DNA of 10,000 bases from Magnetospirillum sp. (GTDB lineage: Bacteria; Pseudomonadota; Alphaproteobacteria; Rhodospirillales; Magnetospirillaceae): positions 1 through 10,000 of the forward strand of contig JAIWOG010000150.1 in the NCBI GenBank assembly GCA_020217035.1, written 5' to 3'. Of this stretch, positions 1-6,774 are shown piece by piece. The translations under genes and the position numbers were made by a program. The first letter of the stretch is position 1; every line of letters begins with the position of its first letter. The notes below the pieces were generated by a model, which was not told the origin of the DNA, did not search any database, and saw only the letters and a list, made by a program, of their open reading frames with translations.

Positions 1-992
1 AAGGCCACCGAGGACACCAGGAAACGCATCACCGGGTCGGTGCGCAGCTTGTCCCAGGCACCCGACAGGGTCATCAGGCCGTTGATCATGCCGCCCCAGG
101 ACGGCATCCACAGCATGATGGAGAACGTCATGCCCAGGGTCTGCGCCCAATCCGGCAAAGCGGTGTAGTGCAGGTGGTGCGGACCGGCCCAGATGTAGAG
201 GAAGATCAGCGCCCAGAAGTGCACGATGGACAGACGGTACGAATAGACCGGACGCTCGGCCCGCTTGGGCACGAAGTAGTACATGATGGCCAAGAAGCCG
301 GCGGTCAGGAAGAAGCCCACCGCGTTGTGGCCGTACCACCATTGGGTCATGGCGTCCTGGACGCCGCCGAACAGCGAATAGGACTTCATCCACGAATCGC
401 CGCCCATCAAGGCCACCGGCACCGCCAGGTTGTTGCCCAGATGCAGCATGGCGATGGTCAGGATGAAGGCCATGTAGAACCAGTTGGCCACATAAATGTG
501 AGGTTCGGTCCGCTTCATGATGGTGCCGGCGAAGGCGATCAAGTAACACACCCAGATCACCGTCAGGTACAGATCGACCCACCATTCCGGCTCGGCGTAT
601 TCACGGCCCTGGGAAAAGCCCAGGACGTAGGAAAGCGCGGCGATGACGATCAGGCTTTGGAACATCCAGAAAATGGCGTTGCCGAAGCCCGAGCCGCCGA
701 ACAGGCTGGCACGGCAGGTGCGCTGGACCACGTAGAACGAGGTGCCGATCAGCACGTTGCCGCCAAAGGCGAAGATGACGGCGGAAGTGTGGACCGGACG
801 CAGACGACCGAACGTCGTCCATTCCAAGTCCAGGTTGAGGGCGGGGAAGGCCAATTGCCAGGCGATGAAGTCGCCAGCCAGGAAGCCGATGATTCCCCAA
901 AACACGGATGCCAGGACGAATTTCTTGACGACGTCGTCGTGATACGGCGTCGCCCCCCCCTGGGTCCCCACGGCAGCGTTTGCAGCGGTCAT
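1..992 (-). CDS. ccoN: cbb3-type cytochrome c oxidase subunit I (CcoN/FixN), C-terminus beyond window edge
   Basis: This is the catalytic, haem-copper subunit of the high-affinity terminal oxidase that reduces oxygen to water in the inner membrane under microaerobic conditions. The minus frame is open from an ATG at 990-992 to position 1 (330 complete codons). The family is about 480-550 residues long, so the C-terminus is missing. Visible landmarks are His68 in [10 protein letters not shown] (low-spin haem b ligand), His222 in [10 protein letters not shown] and His272/His273 in AGPHHLHYT (Cu-B ligands), and Tyr266, six residues before His272, in the place of the histidine-tyrosine cross-link. 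Several hydrophobic helices are evident. The haem b3 proximal histidine and the second low-spin haem ligand should lie past the edge. AAGGAG at 999-1004, six bases upstream, supports the start. ccoO, ccoQ and ccoP would be expected downstream, to the left, but cannot be seen. Ligand roles are transferred from known cbb3 structures. Confidence 0.96.
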   Translation of the reverse strand, partial: MTAANAAVGTQGGATPYHDDVVKKFVLASVFWGIIGFLAGDFIAWQLAFPALNLDLEWTTFGRLRPVHTSAVIFAFGGNVLIGTSFYVVQRTCRASLFGGSGFGNAIFWMFQSLIVIAALSYVLGFSQGREYAEPEWWVDLYLTVIWVCYLIAFAGTIMKRTEPHIYVANWFYMAFILTIAMLHLGNNLAVPVALMGGDSWMKSYSLFGGVQDAMTQWWYGHNAVGFFLTAGFLAIMYYFVPKRAERPVYSYRLSIVHFWALIFLYIWAGPHHLHYTALPDWAQTLGMTFSIMLWMPSWGGMINGLMTLSGAWDKLRTDPVMRFLVSSVA

Positions 993-1120
993 GCGAAACT
1001 CCTTCAAAGGTGTCGCGCCGCCAGCCTGGATACAGTGTCCCCCGTTCCAAGGCGGCAGCCACGCCGCCGGGACGCACCCGACGGCATGGCCAGCCTAGAA
1101 GCCGGATCAACTTGGAATCA

Positions 1121-1149
1121 TTGTGAATTGTCAGTAAGACAAAAATAAT
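1121..1149 (+). promoter_or_regulatory. Putative sigma70-type promoter of the binding-protein gene
   Basis: TTGTGA at 1121-1126 (4 of 6 bases of TTGACA) is followed, after exactly 17 bases, by AATAAT at 1144-1149 (5 of 6 bases of TATAAT). Transcription would begin near 1156 and leave a leader of about 108 bases ahead of the ATG at 1264. This is the best sigma70-like pair I found in the intergenic region. It is a prediction from spacing and consensus only. Confidence 0.42.
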
Positions 1150-1160
1150 GGCGATCATGC

Positions 1161-1178
1161 CTTTGCATTTTTGCAAAG
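1161..1178. promoter_or_regulatory. Perfect 18-bp palindrome, possible operator
   Basis: CTTTGCA-TTTT-TGCAAAG is a perfect inverted repeat with 7-bp arms and a 4-bp centre. It begins about five bases after the predicted start site of the promoter at 1121-1149, where a bound dimer would block initiation or early elongation. The TTTGCA half-sites resemble in a general way those reported for ScfR/RamB-type acyl-CoA regulators, but I cannot assign a protein. As RNA it would be a weak, A/U-rich hairpin, so a DNA operator is more likely than a terminator. Confidence 0.45.
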
Positions 1179-1203
1179 ATGGAAGGGTATACATGCCATT
1201 GCC

Positions 1204-1219
1204 TTGGCACTTTCGTTTC
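1204..1219 (+). promoter_or_regulatory. Weak sigma54-like (-24/-12) element
   Basis: TTGGCAC at 1204-1210 matches the -24 element of sigma54 promoters exactly. At the required spacing TTTC stands at 1216-1219 where TTGC is expected, so the important G of the -12 element is missing. Transcription would begin near 1231, about 33 bases before the ATG, which is a sensible leader length. Nitrogen-dependent expression of an amino-acid-type binding protein would make sense, but the -12 mismatch keeps confidence low. Confidence 0.25.
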
Positions 1220-1263
1220 CGTCATGATCATCCGACAACAAGCCCACAGGGAGGAATGCTTTC

Positions 1264-2484
1264 ATGAGCAAACAAACGCTTGTTTCGCTTGGCGTCGCCG
1301 CCGCGGCCCTGCTGACCGTCGTGCCGGCTTCGGCCCAGATGTCGGACGGCGTGGTCAAGGTCGGGGTGCTGACCGACATGTCCGGCCCCTATTCCGGTAT
1401 GGGCGGCCCCGGCTCGGTGGCGGCCGCGCAATTGGCCATCGACGATTGCCTGGCTACCGAATGCAAGGGCATGAAGATCGAACTGGTCAGCGCCGACCAC
1501 CAGAACAAGGCCGATGTCGGCGCCGCCACCGCGCGGCAATGGCTGGAACAGGACAAGGTCGATGCCATGGTCGACCTGACCAATTCGGCGGTGTCCTTGG
1601 CGGTGCAGAAGCTGATCAAGGAAAAGGGCGGCATCGCCATGTATTCCGGTCCGGCCACCACCCGCCTGACCAACGACGATTGCGCCACCAATGGGTTCCA
1701 TTGGATGTTCGACACCTATTCCCAGGCCGCCGTCGGCGCCGCCGGCCTGACCAAGGCCGGGTTCAAGGATTGGTACTTCCTGACGGTGGACTACGCCTTC
1801 GGCCATTCCCTGGAAAAGGATGCCGGCGAGCAGGTTCTCGCCAATGGCGGCAAGGTGCTGGGCGCGGTGCGCCACCCGCTGAACAACGCCGATTTCTCGT
1901 CGTTCCTGCTGCAGGGTCAAAGCTCGAAGGCGCAGGTCATCGGCTTGGCCAATGGCGGCCAGGACACGGTGAACGCGGTCAAGCAGGCCAAGGAATTCGG
2001 CGTCGGCGGCAAGGACCAGAAGCTGGCCGCGTTGCTGGTGTTCCTGTCCGACGTCCACGCGCTGGGCCTGAACACAGCGCAGGGCCTGTCCTATGCCGAG
2101 GGCTTCTATTGGGATGCCGACGAAAAGTCCCGGGCGCTGGCCGCCCGCTTCGAAGCCAAGGTCAAGGGCGCCAAGCCGACCATGGTGCAAGGCGGCGTCT
2201 ATTCCAGCACCCTGCATTACCTGCGTTCGGTGGCCGCCGCCGGCACCGACGATTGGAAGAAGGTGGCCGACACCATGCGCAAGCTGCCGATCAACGACCC
2301 GGTCATGCACAACGCCTCCATCCGTCCCGACGGCCGCGTCATCCACGACATGTATGTCTACGAGGTCAAGTCGCCGGCCGAATCCAAGTATCCGTGGGAC
2401 TATTTGAAGAAGGTCGGCACGGTGCCGGCGGCGGAAGCCTTCCAACCGCTGTCCAAGTCCACCTGCCCGCTGGTCAAGGGCTGA
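1264..2484 (+). CDS. Periplasmic substrate-binding protein, branched-chain amino acid ABC transporter type (Peripla_BP_6)
   Basis: This is probably the extracytoplasmic solute receptor of an ABC importer, in the Leu/Ile/Val-binding-like family. The 406-residue product starts with a Sec signal peptide (positive start, hydrophobic core at about residues 6-20, likely cut after PASA at residue 24). The mature protein opens with VVKVGVLTDMSGPYSGMGGPG, typical of the first lobe of the family. TRLTNDDC near 134-140 and VDYAFGHSLEKD near 175-186 match the usual inter-lobe segments. Cysteines at 62, 67, 140 and 401 could form two disulfides (inference). AGGGAGG at 1248-1254, nine bases upstream, supports the ATG. 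No permease or ATPase gene is adjacent, so it is an orphan receptor here. The ligand cannot be predicted: relatives bind branched-chain amino acids, amides, urea or aromatic acids. Confidence 0.9.
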   Translation: MSKQTLVSLGVAAAALLTVVPASAQMSDGVVKVGVLTDMSGPYSGMGGPGSVAAAQLAIDDCLATECKGMKIELVSADHQNKADVGAATARQWLEQDKVDAMVDLTNSAVSLAVQKLIKEKGGIAMYSGPATTRLTNDDCATNGFHWMFDTYSQAAVGAAGLTKAGFKDWYFLTVDYAFGHSLEKDAGEQVLANGGKVLGAVRHPLNNADFSSFLLQGQSSKAQVIGLANGGQDTVNAVKQAKEFGVGGKDQKLAALLVFLSDVHALGLNTAQGLSYAEGFYWDADEKSRALAARFEAKVKGAKPTMVQGGVYSSTLHYLRSVAAAGTDDWKKVADTMRKLPINDPVMHNASIRPDGRVIHDMYVYEVKSPAESKYPWDYLKKVGTVPAAEAFQPLSKSTCPLVKG

Positions 2485-2491
2485 TGTCGCG

Positions 2492-2518
2492 GGTGGCGCC
2501 GTGCGTCACGGCGCCACC
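2492..2518. terminator. Perfect 12-bp-stem hairpin between convergent genes
   Basis: GGTGGCGCCGTG at 2492-2503 and CACGGCGCCACC at 2507-2518 form a perfect stem with a 3-base loop. It begins seven bases after the binding-protein stop and covers the stop and last codons of the LysR gene (stop at 2506-2508). Being symmetric, it can fold in transcripts from both directions. Neither strand has a T-run after the stem, so it is not a textbook intrinsic terminator. It may end or protect the 3' ends of both messages, perhaps with Rho. Confidence 0.6.
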
Positions 2519-3417
2519 ATGTCCCGGCTGTCGCCCATCAGGAAGGCGCGGTTCCTTTCCACCGCGTCTTTCAGGAACTGGCGCAGGGCCTTGATGCGGG
2601 CCAAGGCGTGGCGCTCCTCGGGGACCACCAGCCAGAACGAACGCCTGATCAGCACCTGGTCGGTCAGCACCGGCACCAGATCGGCGAAGGGCGAGGCCAG
2701 GAAGCAGGGCAGCACCGCCAAGCCGGTGCCCTGGCGTGCCGCCCACGCCTGGGCCACCACGTTGGTGGACCGATAGCTGACGTTCTCCGCCGGCACGATC
2801 TGTTCCAGGTAGCGCAATTCCTCGGAAAACACCAAGTCGTCCACATAGCCGATGAAGCGGTGCCGCGTCAGCTCGGCGGCCGAACTCACCGGGCCGTGAC
2901 GATCCAGATAGGCCGGGCTGGCGTAAAGGCGCAGGTGGTAGTCGCACAATTTGACCACCGCGCAATTGCCGCTGGCCGGGCGTTCGATGGTCACCGCCAT
3001 GTCGGCTTCGCGCTTGGGCAGGTTGACGAAACGCGACAGCGGCAGCAAATCCAAGGTGATGTGGGGGTGCCGCGCACAAAAATGCGCCAGTTGCGGCGCC
3101 AGGAACTGGGTGCCGAAACCTTCGGTGCAGGCCAGCCGGATCTGCCCCGACAGCGACGCGTTGTGACCGGTCAGCCTTTCCTGGGCCTGATGCAGGGTGG
3201 CCTCGACGCTTTCGGCGTATTCCACCAGTTGCTGACCTTGGGCGGTCAAGGTATAGCCCTGGTTGTCGCGGTCGAACAACTGGGTGCCCAATTCCGCCTC
3301 GAAACGGCGGATGCGCCGCGACACGGTGGAATAGTCGATCCCCAACCGCTCGGCGGCGTCCATCAGTTTCCGCCCACGGGCCAATTCAAGGAAGACGCGC
3401 AGATTGTCCCAATCCAT
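2506..3417 (-). CDS. LysR-family transcriptional regulator
   Basis: This 303-residue protein has the usual LysR-family length. An N-terminal winged helix-turn-helix spans about residues 3-62: [13 protein letters not shown], then the recognition region AAERLGIDYSTVSRRIRRFE at 21-40, then GTQLFDRDNQGYTLTAQG. A linker helix covers about 64-84. The C-terminal effector domain starts near residue 92 (GQIRLACTEGFG) and continues through GTGLAVLPCFLA at about 230-241. The ATG shares its A with the TGA of the upstream ygiQ-like gene (TGATG at 3415-3419), so translation is very likely coupled and the two are in one transcript. LysR proteins often control a divergent neighbour, but here both flanking genes are convergent or co-directional, so no target can be named. 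The 3' end lies inside the convergent hairpin. Confidence 0.93.
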   Translation of the reverse strand: MDWDNLRVFLELARGRKLMDAAERLGIDYSTVSRRIRRFEAELGTQLFDRDNQGYTLTAQGQQLVEYAESVEATLHQAQERLTGHNASLSGQIRLACTEGFGTQFLAPQLAHFCARHPHITLDLLPLSRFVNLPKREADMAVTIERPASGNCAVVKLCDYHLRLYASPAYLDRHGPVSSAAELTRHRFIGYVDDLVFSEELRYLEQIVPAENVSYRSTNVVAQAWAARQGTGLAVLPCFLASPFADLVPVLTDQVLIRRSFWLVVPEERHALARIKALRQFLKDAVERNRAFLMGDSRDMVAP

Positions 3418-5399
3418 CAGCGGTTCCGCTTGGGTTTGAACTCGGCCCGGCTGTGCTGGGTACGGAACGGGGTTCCACCCTTGGGGGCCGGACCATTTCC
3501 GCCCGGCACCAACTGGTGCTGGCCCGGCCCGATCAAATCGGCGCGGCCCATGCGCTTCAAGGCTTCGCGCAGGATCGGCCAGTTTTCCGGGTCATGATAG
3601 CGCAGGAACGCCTTGTGCAGGCGGCGCTGCTTCAGCCCCTTGGCCGAAATCACGTCCTCGGTCCCCGAACGGCGCACCGGGGCCAGCGGGTTCTTGCCGG
3701 AATGGTACATCGCCGTCGCCAAAGACATGGGCGACGGCAGGAAGGTCTGCACCTGGTCGGCCTTGAAGCCATTCTTCTTCAGCCACAGCGCCAAATTCAT
3801 CATGTCCTGGTCGCTGGTGCCGGGATGGGCGGCGATGAAATAGGGGATCAGGTAATATTTCTTGCCGGCGGCCTGCGCCGCCGCTTCGAACATCTGCTTG
3901 AAACGGTCATAGGCGCCCATGCCGGGCTTCATCATCTTCGACAAAGGCCCGGCTTCGGTGTGTTCGGGGGCAATCTTCAGATAGCCGCCCACATGGTGGG
4001 TGACCAGTTCCTTGACGTATTCCGGGCTTCTCACCGCCAGGTCGTAACGCAGGCCGGACCCGATGTTGATCTTCTTCACCCCTTTGATGGCGCGCGCCTT
4101 GCGGTAAAGCTGGATCAAGGACGAATGGTCGGTGTCCAGGTTCTTGCAGATGTCGGGATAGACGCAGGACAGGCGGCGGCACACCGCCTGGACGTCGTCA
4201 TCCTTGCAGGCCAGCCGGTACATGTTGGCGGTGGGGCCGCCCAGATCGGAAATGGTGCCGGTGAAGCCCTTGGTCTTGTCGCGGATGGCTTCGATCTCGC
4301 GCAGGATGGATCGTTCGGATCGACTTTGGATGACCCGGCCTTCGTGTTCGGTGATGGAACAGAACGAGCAGCCGCCGAAACAGCCGCGCATGATGTTGAC
4401 GGAAAAGCGGATCATCTCCCACGCTGGCAGCTTGCATTCGCCATAGCTGGGATGCGGGGCGCGGGCGTAAGGCAGGTCGTAAACCGCGTCCATTTCCATC
4501 ATGGAGAGCGGAATGGGCGGCGGATTGATCCATACTTCCTTGTCGCCATGGCGCTGTACCAAGGCGTGGGCGTTGGACGCGTTGCTTTCCAGATGCAGGG
4601 CGCGGGACGCGTGGGCGTAAAGCGGCGGATCGGCAGCCACCGCTTCATAGGACGGCAGCCTGACCGCCACCTGCTCGCCCTTGGGCAGGCGCGGCGTGTC
4701 GTCCATGTCCGACCAATCGGCGACGGTCCAGCCATCGGGCACCGCGTCGCGGATGGTGGCGGTACCGCGAATGTCCTTCATGGCTTTGACCGCCTCGCCT
4801 TTATCGGCACGGGCGGCGATTTCGACGATGGCGCGTTCGGCGTTGCCATAGACCAGGATGTCTGCCTTGGCGTCCAGCAACAGGGATCGCCGCACCTTGT
4901 CGGACCAGTAATCGTAATGGGCGATGCGCCGCAACGACGCCTCGATGCCGCCCAGGACCACGGGCACGTCCTTGAACGCCTCGCGGCAGCGCTGGGCATA
5001 GACCAGGGCGGCGCGGTCGGGCCGCTTGCCGCCCTCGCCCCCCGGCGTGTAGGCGTCGTCGGAGCGGATGCGCCGGTCGGACGTGTAGCGGTTGACCATG
5101 GAATCCATGTTGCCGGCGGTCACCCCCCAGAACAGGCGGGGTTTGCCCAACGCCTTGAACGGCTCGGCGGAATTCCAGTCAGGCTGGGCGATGATGCCGA
5201 CCCGCCAGCCTTGGGCCTCCAGCAGGCGGCCGATGATGGCGGCACCGAAGCTGGGATGGTCCACATAAGCGTCGCCCGAGACGATGACGACGTCGCATTG
5301 GTCCCAGCCCAAGGTCTCCATCTCGGCCCGCGACATGGGCAGGAAGGGGACGCAGGCGGCCTTGGCCGGGGTGGACAGGGATTGGGGCATGGCGGTCAT
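3417..5399 (-). CDS. ygiQ: YgiQ-family (UPF0313) radical SAM protein
   Basis: This large iron-sulfur enzyme of the YgiQ family has a biochemical role that is not firmly established. The 660-residue product has the family's N-terminal block with [11 protein letters not shown] at 42-52 and a long lead-in domain, followed by the radical SAM core. The cluster motif is C340-x3-C344-x2-C347 within [14 protein letters not shown], which would bind a 4Fe-4S cluster and S-adenosylmethionine. Further family segments are [11 protein letters not shown] at 384-394, the GSGLRYDL block at 447-454 and the LKIAPEHTE block at 474-482. E. coli YgiQ is somewhat longer. The start is uncertain: AAGGGG lies only two bases from the first ATG (5397-5399) but 11 bases from the in-frame ATG at 5388-5390 (Met4), so translation may begin there. 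The gene follows the GGDEF gene after 51 bases and overlaps the LysR gene by one base. Confidence 0.94.
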   Translation of the reverse strand: MTAMPQSLSTPAKAACVPFLPMSRAEMETLGWDQCDVVIVSGDAYVDHPSFGAAIIGRLLEAQGWRVGIIAQPDWNSAEPFKALGKPRLFWGVTAGNMDSMVNRYTSDRRIRSDDAYTPGGEGGKRPDRAALVYAQRCREAFKDVPVVLGGIEASLRRIAHYDYWSDKVRRSLLLDAKADILVYGNAERAIVEIAARADKGEAVKAMKDIRGTATIRDAVPDGWTVADWSDMDDTPRLPKGEQVAVRLPSYEAVAADPPLYAHASRALHLESNASNAHALVQRHGDKEVWINPPPIPLSMMEMDAVYDLPYARAPHPSYGECKLPAWEMIRFSVNIMRGCFGGCSFCSITEHEGRVIQSRSERSILREIEAIRDKTKGFTGTISDLGGPTANMYRLACKDDDVQAVCRRLSCVYPDICKNLDTDHSSLIQLYRKARAIKGVKKINIGSGLRYDLAVRSPEYVKELVTHHVGGYLKIAPEHTEAGPLSKMMKPGMGAYDRFKQMFEAAAQAAGKKYYLIPYFIAAHPGTSDQDMMNLALWLKKNGFKADQVQTFLPSPMSLATAMYHSGKNPLAPVRRSGTEDVISAKGLKQRRLHKAFLRYHDPENWPILREALKRMGRADLIGPGQHQLVPGGNGPAPKGGTPFRTQHSRAEFKPKRNR

Positions 5400-5450
5400 G
5401 GCCCCTTACATAATCCCTACGGCGGCCGCTGACGAGGGGGGAAAGGAAAA
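5400..5450 (-). other. Short spacer between the GGDEF gene and ygiQ, probably intra-operon
   Basis: These 51 bases separate two genes on the same strand. I see no terminator hairpin with a T-run and no good promoter, so read-through is the simplest reading. The spacer contains the ribosome-binding sequence AAGGGG for ygiQ and an 8-bp GC palindrome, GCGGCCGC, which is probably incidental. Confidence 0.5.
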
Positions 5451-6614
5451 TCACGCCGCCTGCCCGGCCCAAACCACCCGGTTGCGGCCCTTTTCCTTGG
5501 CCTGGTACATGGCCATGTCGGCCTGTTTCAACAACGCGTCCAAGTGGGCGCCGTCCCCTTCGGCGACACCGATGCTGACCGTCAACCGCACGGCGAAGCC
5601 GTTTTCCGCCGTCACCGTCTCGGCTTCGCAGGCGGCGCGGATGCGTTCGGCCACTTCCAGCGCCCTGGATTGGTCGACCCCGGGCAGGATGATGGCGAAT
5701 TCCTCGCCGCCCATGCGGCCCAAAACGTCGTCGCGCCTGAGCGCGTCGCGCAGCAGGCGGGCGAAGGTGACGATCACGCGGTCGCCGGTGGCGTGGCCGA
5801 AACGGTCGTTGATGGCCTTGAAGCGGTCCAAATCCAGCATCAGCACCGACACCGGCCCGCTGACCGCTTGGGCCTGTTCGAAAAACGAACGGCGGTTCAG
5901 CACCTCGGTCAGCGGGTCGACCGAGGCCAGATGACGCAGCGATCGTTCGGACCGGGTGAATTCCTGCAGGGGCAGTCCATAAATCTGCGCCGACAGGCAG
6001 AACAAGGCGATCATCAAGGTGTAGGACAGCCAAAGCGCCACGGTCGGCTGCGCCTGGGCCGAAGCCAGGTCGTTCAGCATCACCCAGGCGACACCAGCAC
6101 GCCCGAACAACACGGCGGCCAACAACACGTTGGACACCAGGGTCAAGCGCATGCCGGGCTCGGCCAAGGGCAGGTTGCGGGCGACATAGACGGCGATGAA
6201 CAGGTAATAAAACCCGTTGATGGCCGAGGCCACCACCACCACCAGCAGATTATTGTCCAAATAGACCCAGGCCACCACCGCCAACAGCACCAGGCCGGGC
6301 GCCCCCCACCACAAGGCGCGGATGGGCCGGTCGATTCCATGGCATTGCATCAATGTCGCCAGCAGAAACACCGGATAGGCCAGGATCATCAAGTTGGCGG
6401 CGACCCCGGTGATCAGGTTCATGCCCACATAGGGACGCAGGAAATAGCCGACGAACCCCAGGGCAAAAGTCGCGCATCCCAAAGCCAGCAGGGCGAAGGC
6501 TGGCCGACGCTTGATGTTGTACAACTTATACAAGAAATACCCTTGGATGGCGAAGACGAAGATGGTCATCACCAAGATCGTGCGTAAGTCGGGTACGAAT
6601 TGCAGCATCGACAT
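5451..6614 (-). CDS. Membrane-anchored GGDEF diguanylate cyclase
   Basis: The protein probably makes cyclic di-GMP from two GTP molecules. It is 387 residues long: an N-terminal membrane part to about residue 213, then one GGDEF domain at about 228-385. The membrane part shows around seven hydrophobic segments (near 10-30, 38-58, 64-89, 99-119, 122-144, 158-180 and 192-212). I do not recognise it as a named sensor domain. The cyclase domain looks intact: DPLTEVLNRRSF at 233-244, metal-binding DLD at 261-263 followed by FKAINDRFGH, and the active-site GGEEF at 302-306. RRDD at 293-296 gives the RxxD inhibitory site at the normal five-residue distance, so product feedback is expected. There is no EAL or HD-GYP domain. 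The ribosome binding site is weak (TTTGGGA, seven bases away), and Met3 is a possible alternative start. It heads the probable GGDEF-ygiQ-lysR unit. Confidence 0.93.
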   Translation of the reverse strand: MSMLQFVPDLRTILVMTIFVFAIQGYFLYKLYNIKRRPAFALLALGCATFALGFVGYFLRPYVGMNLITGVAANLMILAYPVFLLATLMQCHGIDRPIRALWWGAPGLVLLAVVAWVYLDNNLLVVVVASAINGFYYLFIAVYVARNLPLAEPGMRLTLVSNVLLAAVLFGRAGVAWVMLNDLASAQAQPTVALWLSYTLMIALFCLSAQIYGLPLQEFTRSERSLRHLASVDPLTEVLNRRSFFEQAQAVSGPVSVLMLDLDRFKAINDRFGHATGDRVIVTFARLLRDALRRDDVLGRMGGEEFAIILPGVDQSRALEVAERIRAACEAETVTAENGFAVRLTVSIGVAEGDGAHLDALLKQADMAMYQAKEKGRNRVVWAGQAA

Positions 6615-6774
6615 GTCGTCATCCCAAAGGTAGGGGGACCCTAATCCCGCGCTTTTTACGGGTCAACCAAGTCTTTGTGACGCGTTCTGATGCGCACAGA
6701 CCCACGAAGCCCCTTGCGTAAGCGCCACCAAGGGCGGATATACGAAGGCTTGTTTGCTTTTTTGGAACCCCCCT
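6615..6774. promoter_or_regulatory. Divergent promoter region between the GGDEF and TetR genes
   Basis: These 160 bases must contain the promoters of the GGDEF gene (leftward) and the TetR gene (rightward). Towards TetR, TTGCGT at 6714-6719 followed after 17 bases by GATATA at 6737-6742 is a weak promoter candidate. CCCTTG at 6711-6716 and CAAGGG at 6729-6734 form an inverted repeat around it that could be an operator. Towards the GGDEF gene, TAGGG-GGA-CCCTA at 6631-6643 is a small palindrome about 17 bases ahead of the ATG. None of these is strong enough to assign. Confidence 0.35.

Larger units (their letters stand above)
993..1263. other. Divergent intergenic region between ccoN and the binding-protein gene
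   Basis: This 271-bp stretch holds no convincing gene and must contain both outward promoters. The half nearer the binding-protein gene, from about 1110, is AT-richer than its surroundings and carries a sigma70-like promoter, two inverted repeats and a sigma54-like element, listed separately. The half nearer ccoN is GC-rich; apart from the ribosome binding site I see nothing firm in it. No good match to the FNR/FixK box (TTGAT-N4-ATCAA), commonly found ahead of cco operons, was found on either strand. The nearest string is TTGTG-AATT-GTCAG at 1121-1134, with only 6 of 10 consensus bases. Confidence 0.7.

Noticed and set aside
1096..1109. Perfect FNR-type half-site TTGAT on the minus strand
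   Set aside because: The second half at the required spacing matches only 1 of 5 bases, so it is not a credible FNR/FixK box.
168..1148. Long plus-strand open frame opposite ccoN
   Set aside because: It is the antisense of the clear CcoN frame. The translation is rich in Gly, Gln, His, Arg and Asp with no recognisable domain, as expected for an antisense shadow in GC-rich DNA.
601..1194. Minus-strand open frame running from the intergenic region into ccoN
   Set aside because: It is out of frame with ccoN, ignores the well-placed ccoN ribosome binding site and has an Arg/Gly/Pro-rich composition.
1228..2445. Minus-strand open frame of 405 codons under the binding-protein gene
   Set aside because: It is antisense to a protein with a signal peptide and family motifs; no domain is visible and its length reflects high GC content.
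5418..5430. GC palindrome GCGGCCGC in the GGDEF-ygiQ spacer as a terminator
   Set aside because: It is a short 8-bp palindrome with no loop and no T-run; it is expected by chance in this base composition.
3453..5432. Plus-strand open frame of 659 codons opposite ygiQ
   Set aside because: It mirrors the ygiQ frame. The real gene has the radical SAM cysteines and family blocks; the mirror has none and is typical antisense composition.
6631..6643. Small palindrome TAGGG-GGA-CCCTA upstream of the GGDEF gene
   Set aside because: Arms are only 5 bp in a GC-rich region and there is no second copy. It is noted in the intergenic entry but not claimed as an operator.
6743..6755. ACGAA-GGC-TTGTT upstream of the TetR start as an autoregulatory site
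   Set aside because: The dyad is imperfect, and it shares too little with the candidate operator at 7460-7479 to be called a second copy.
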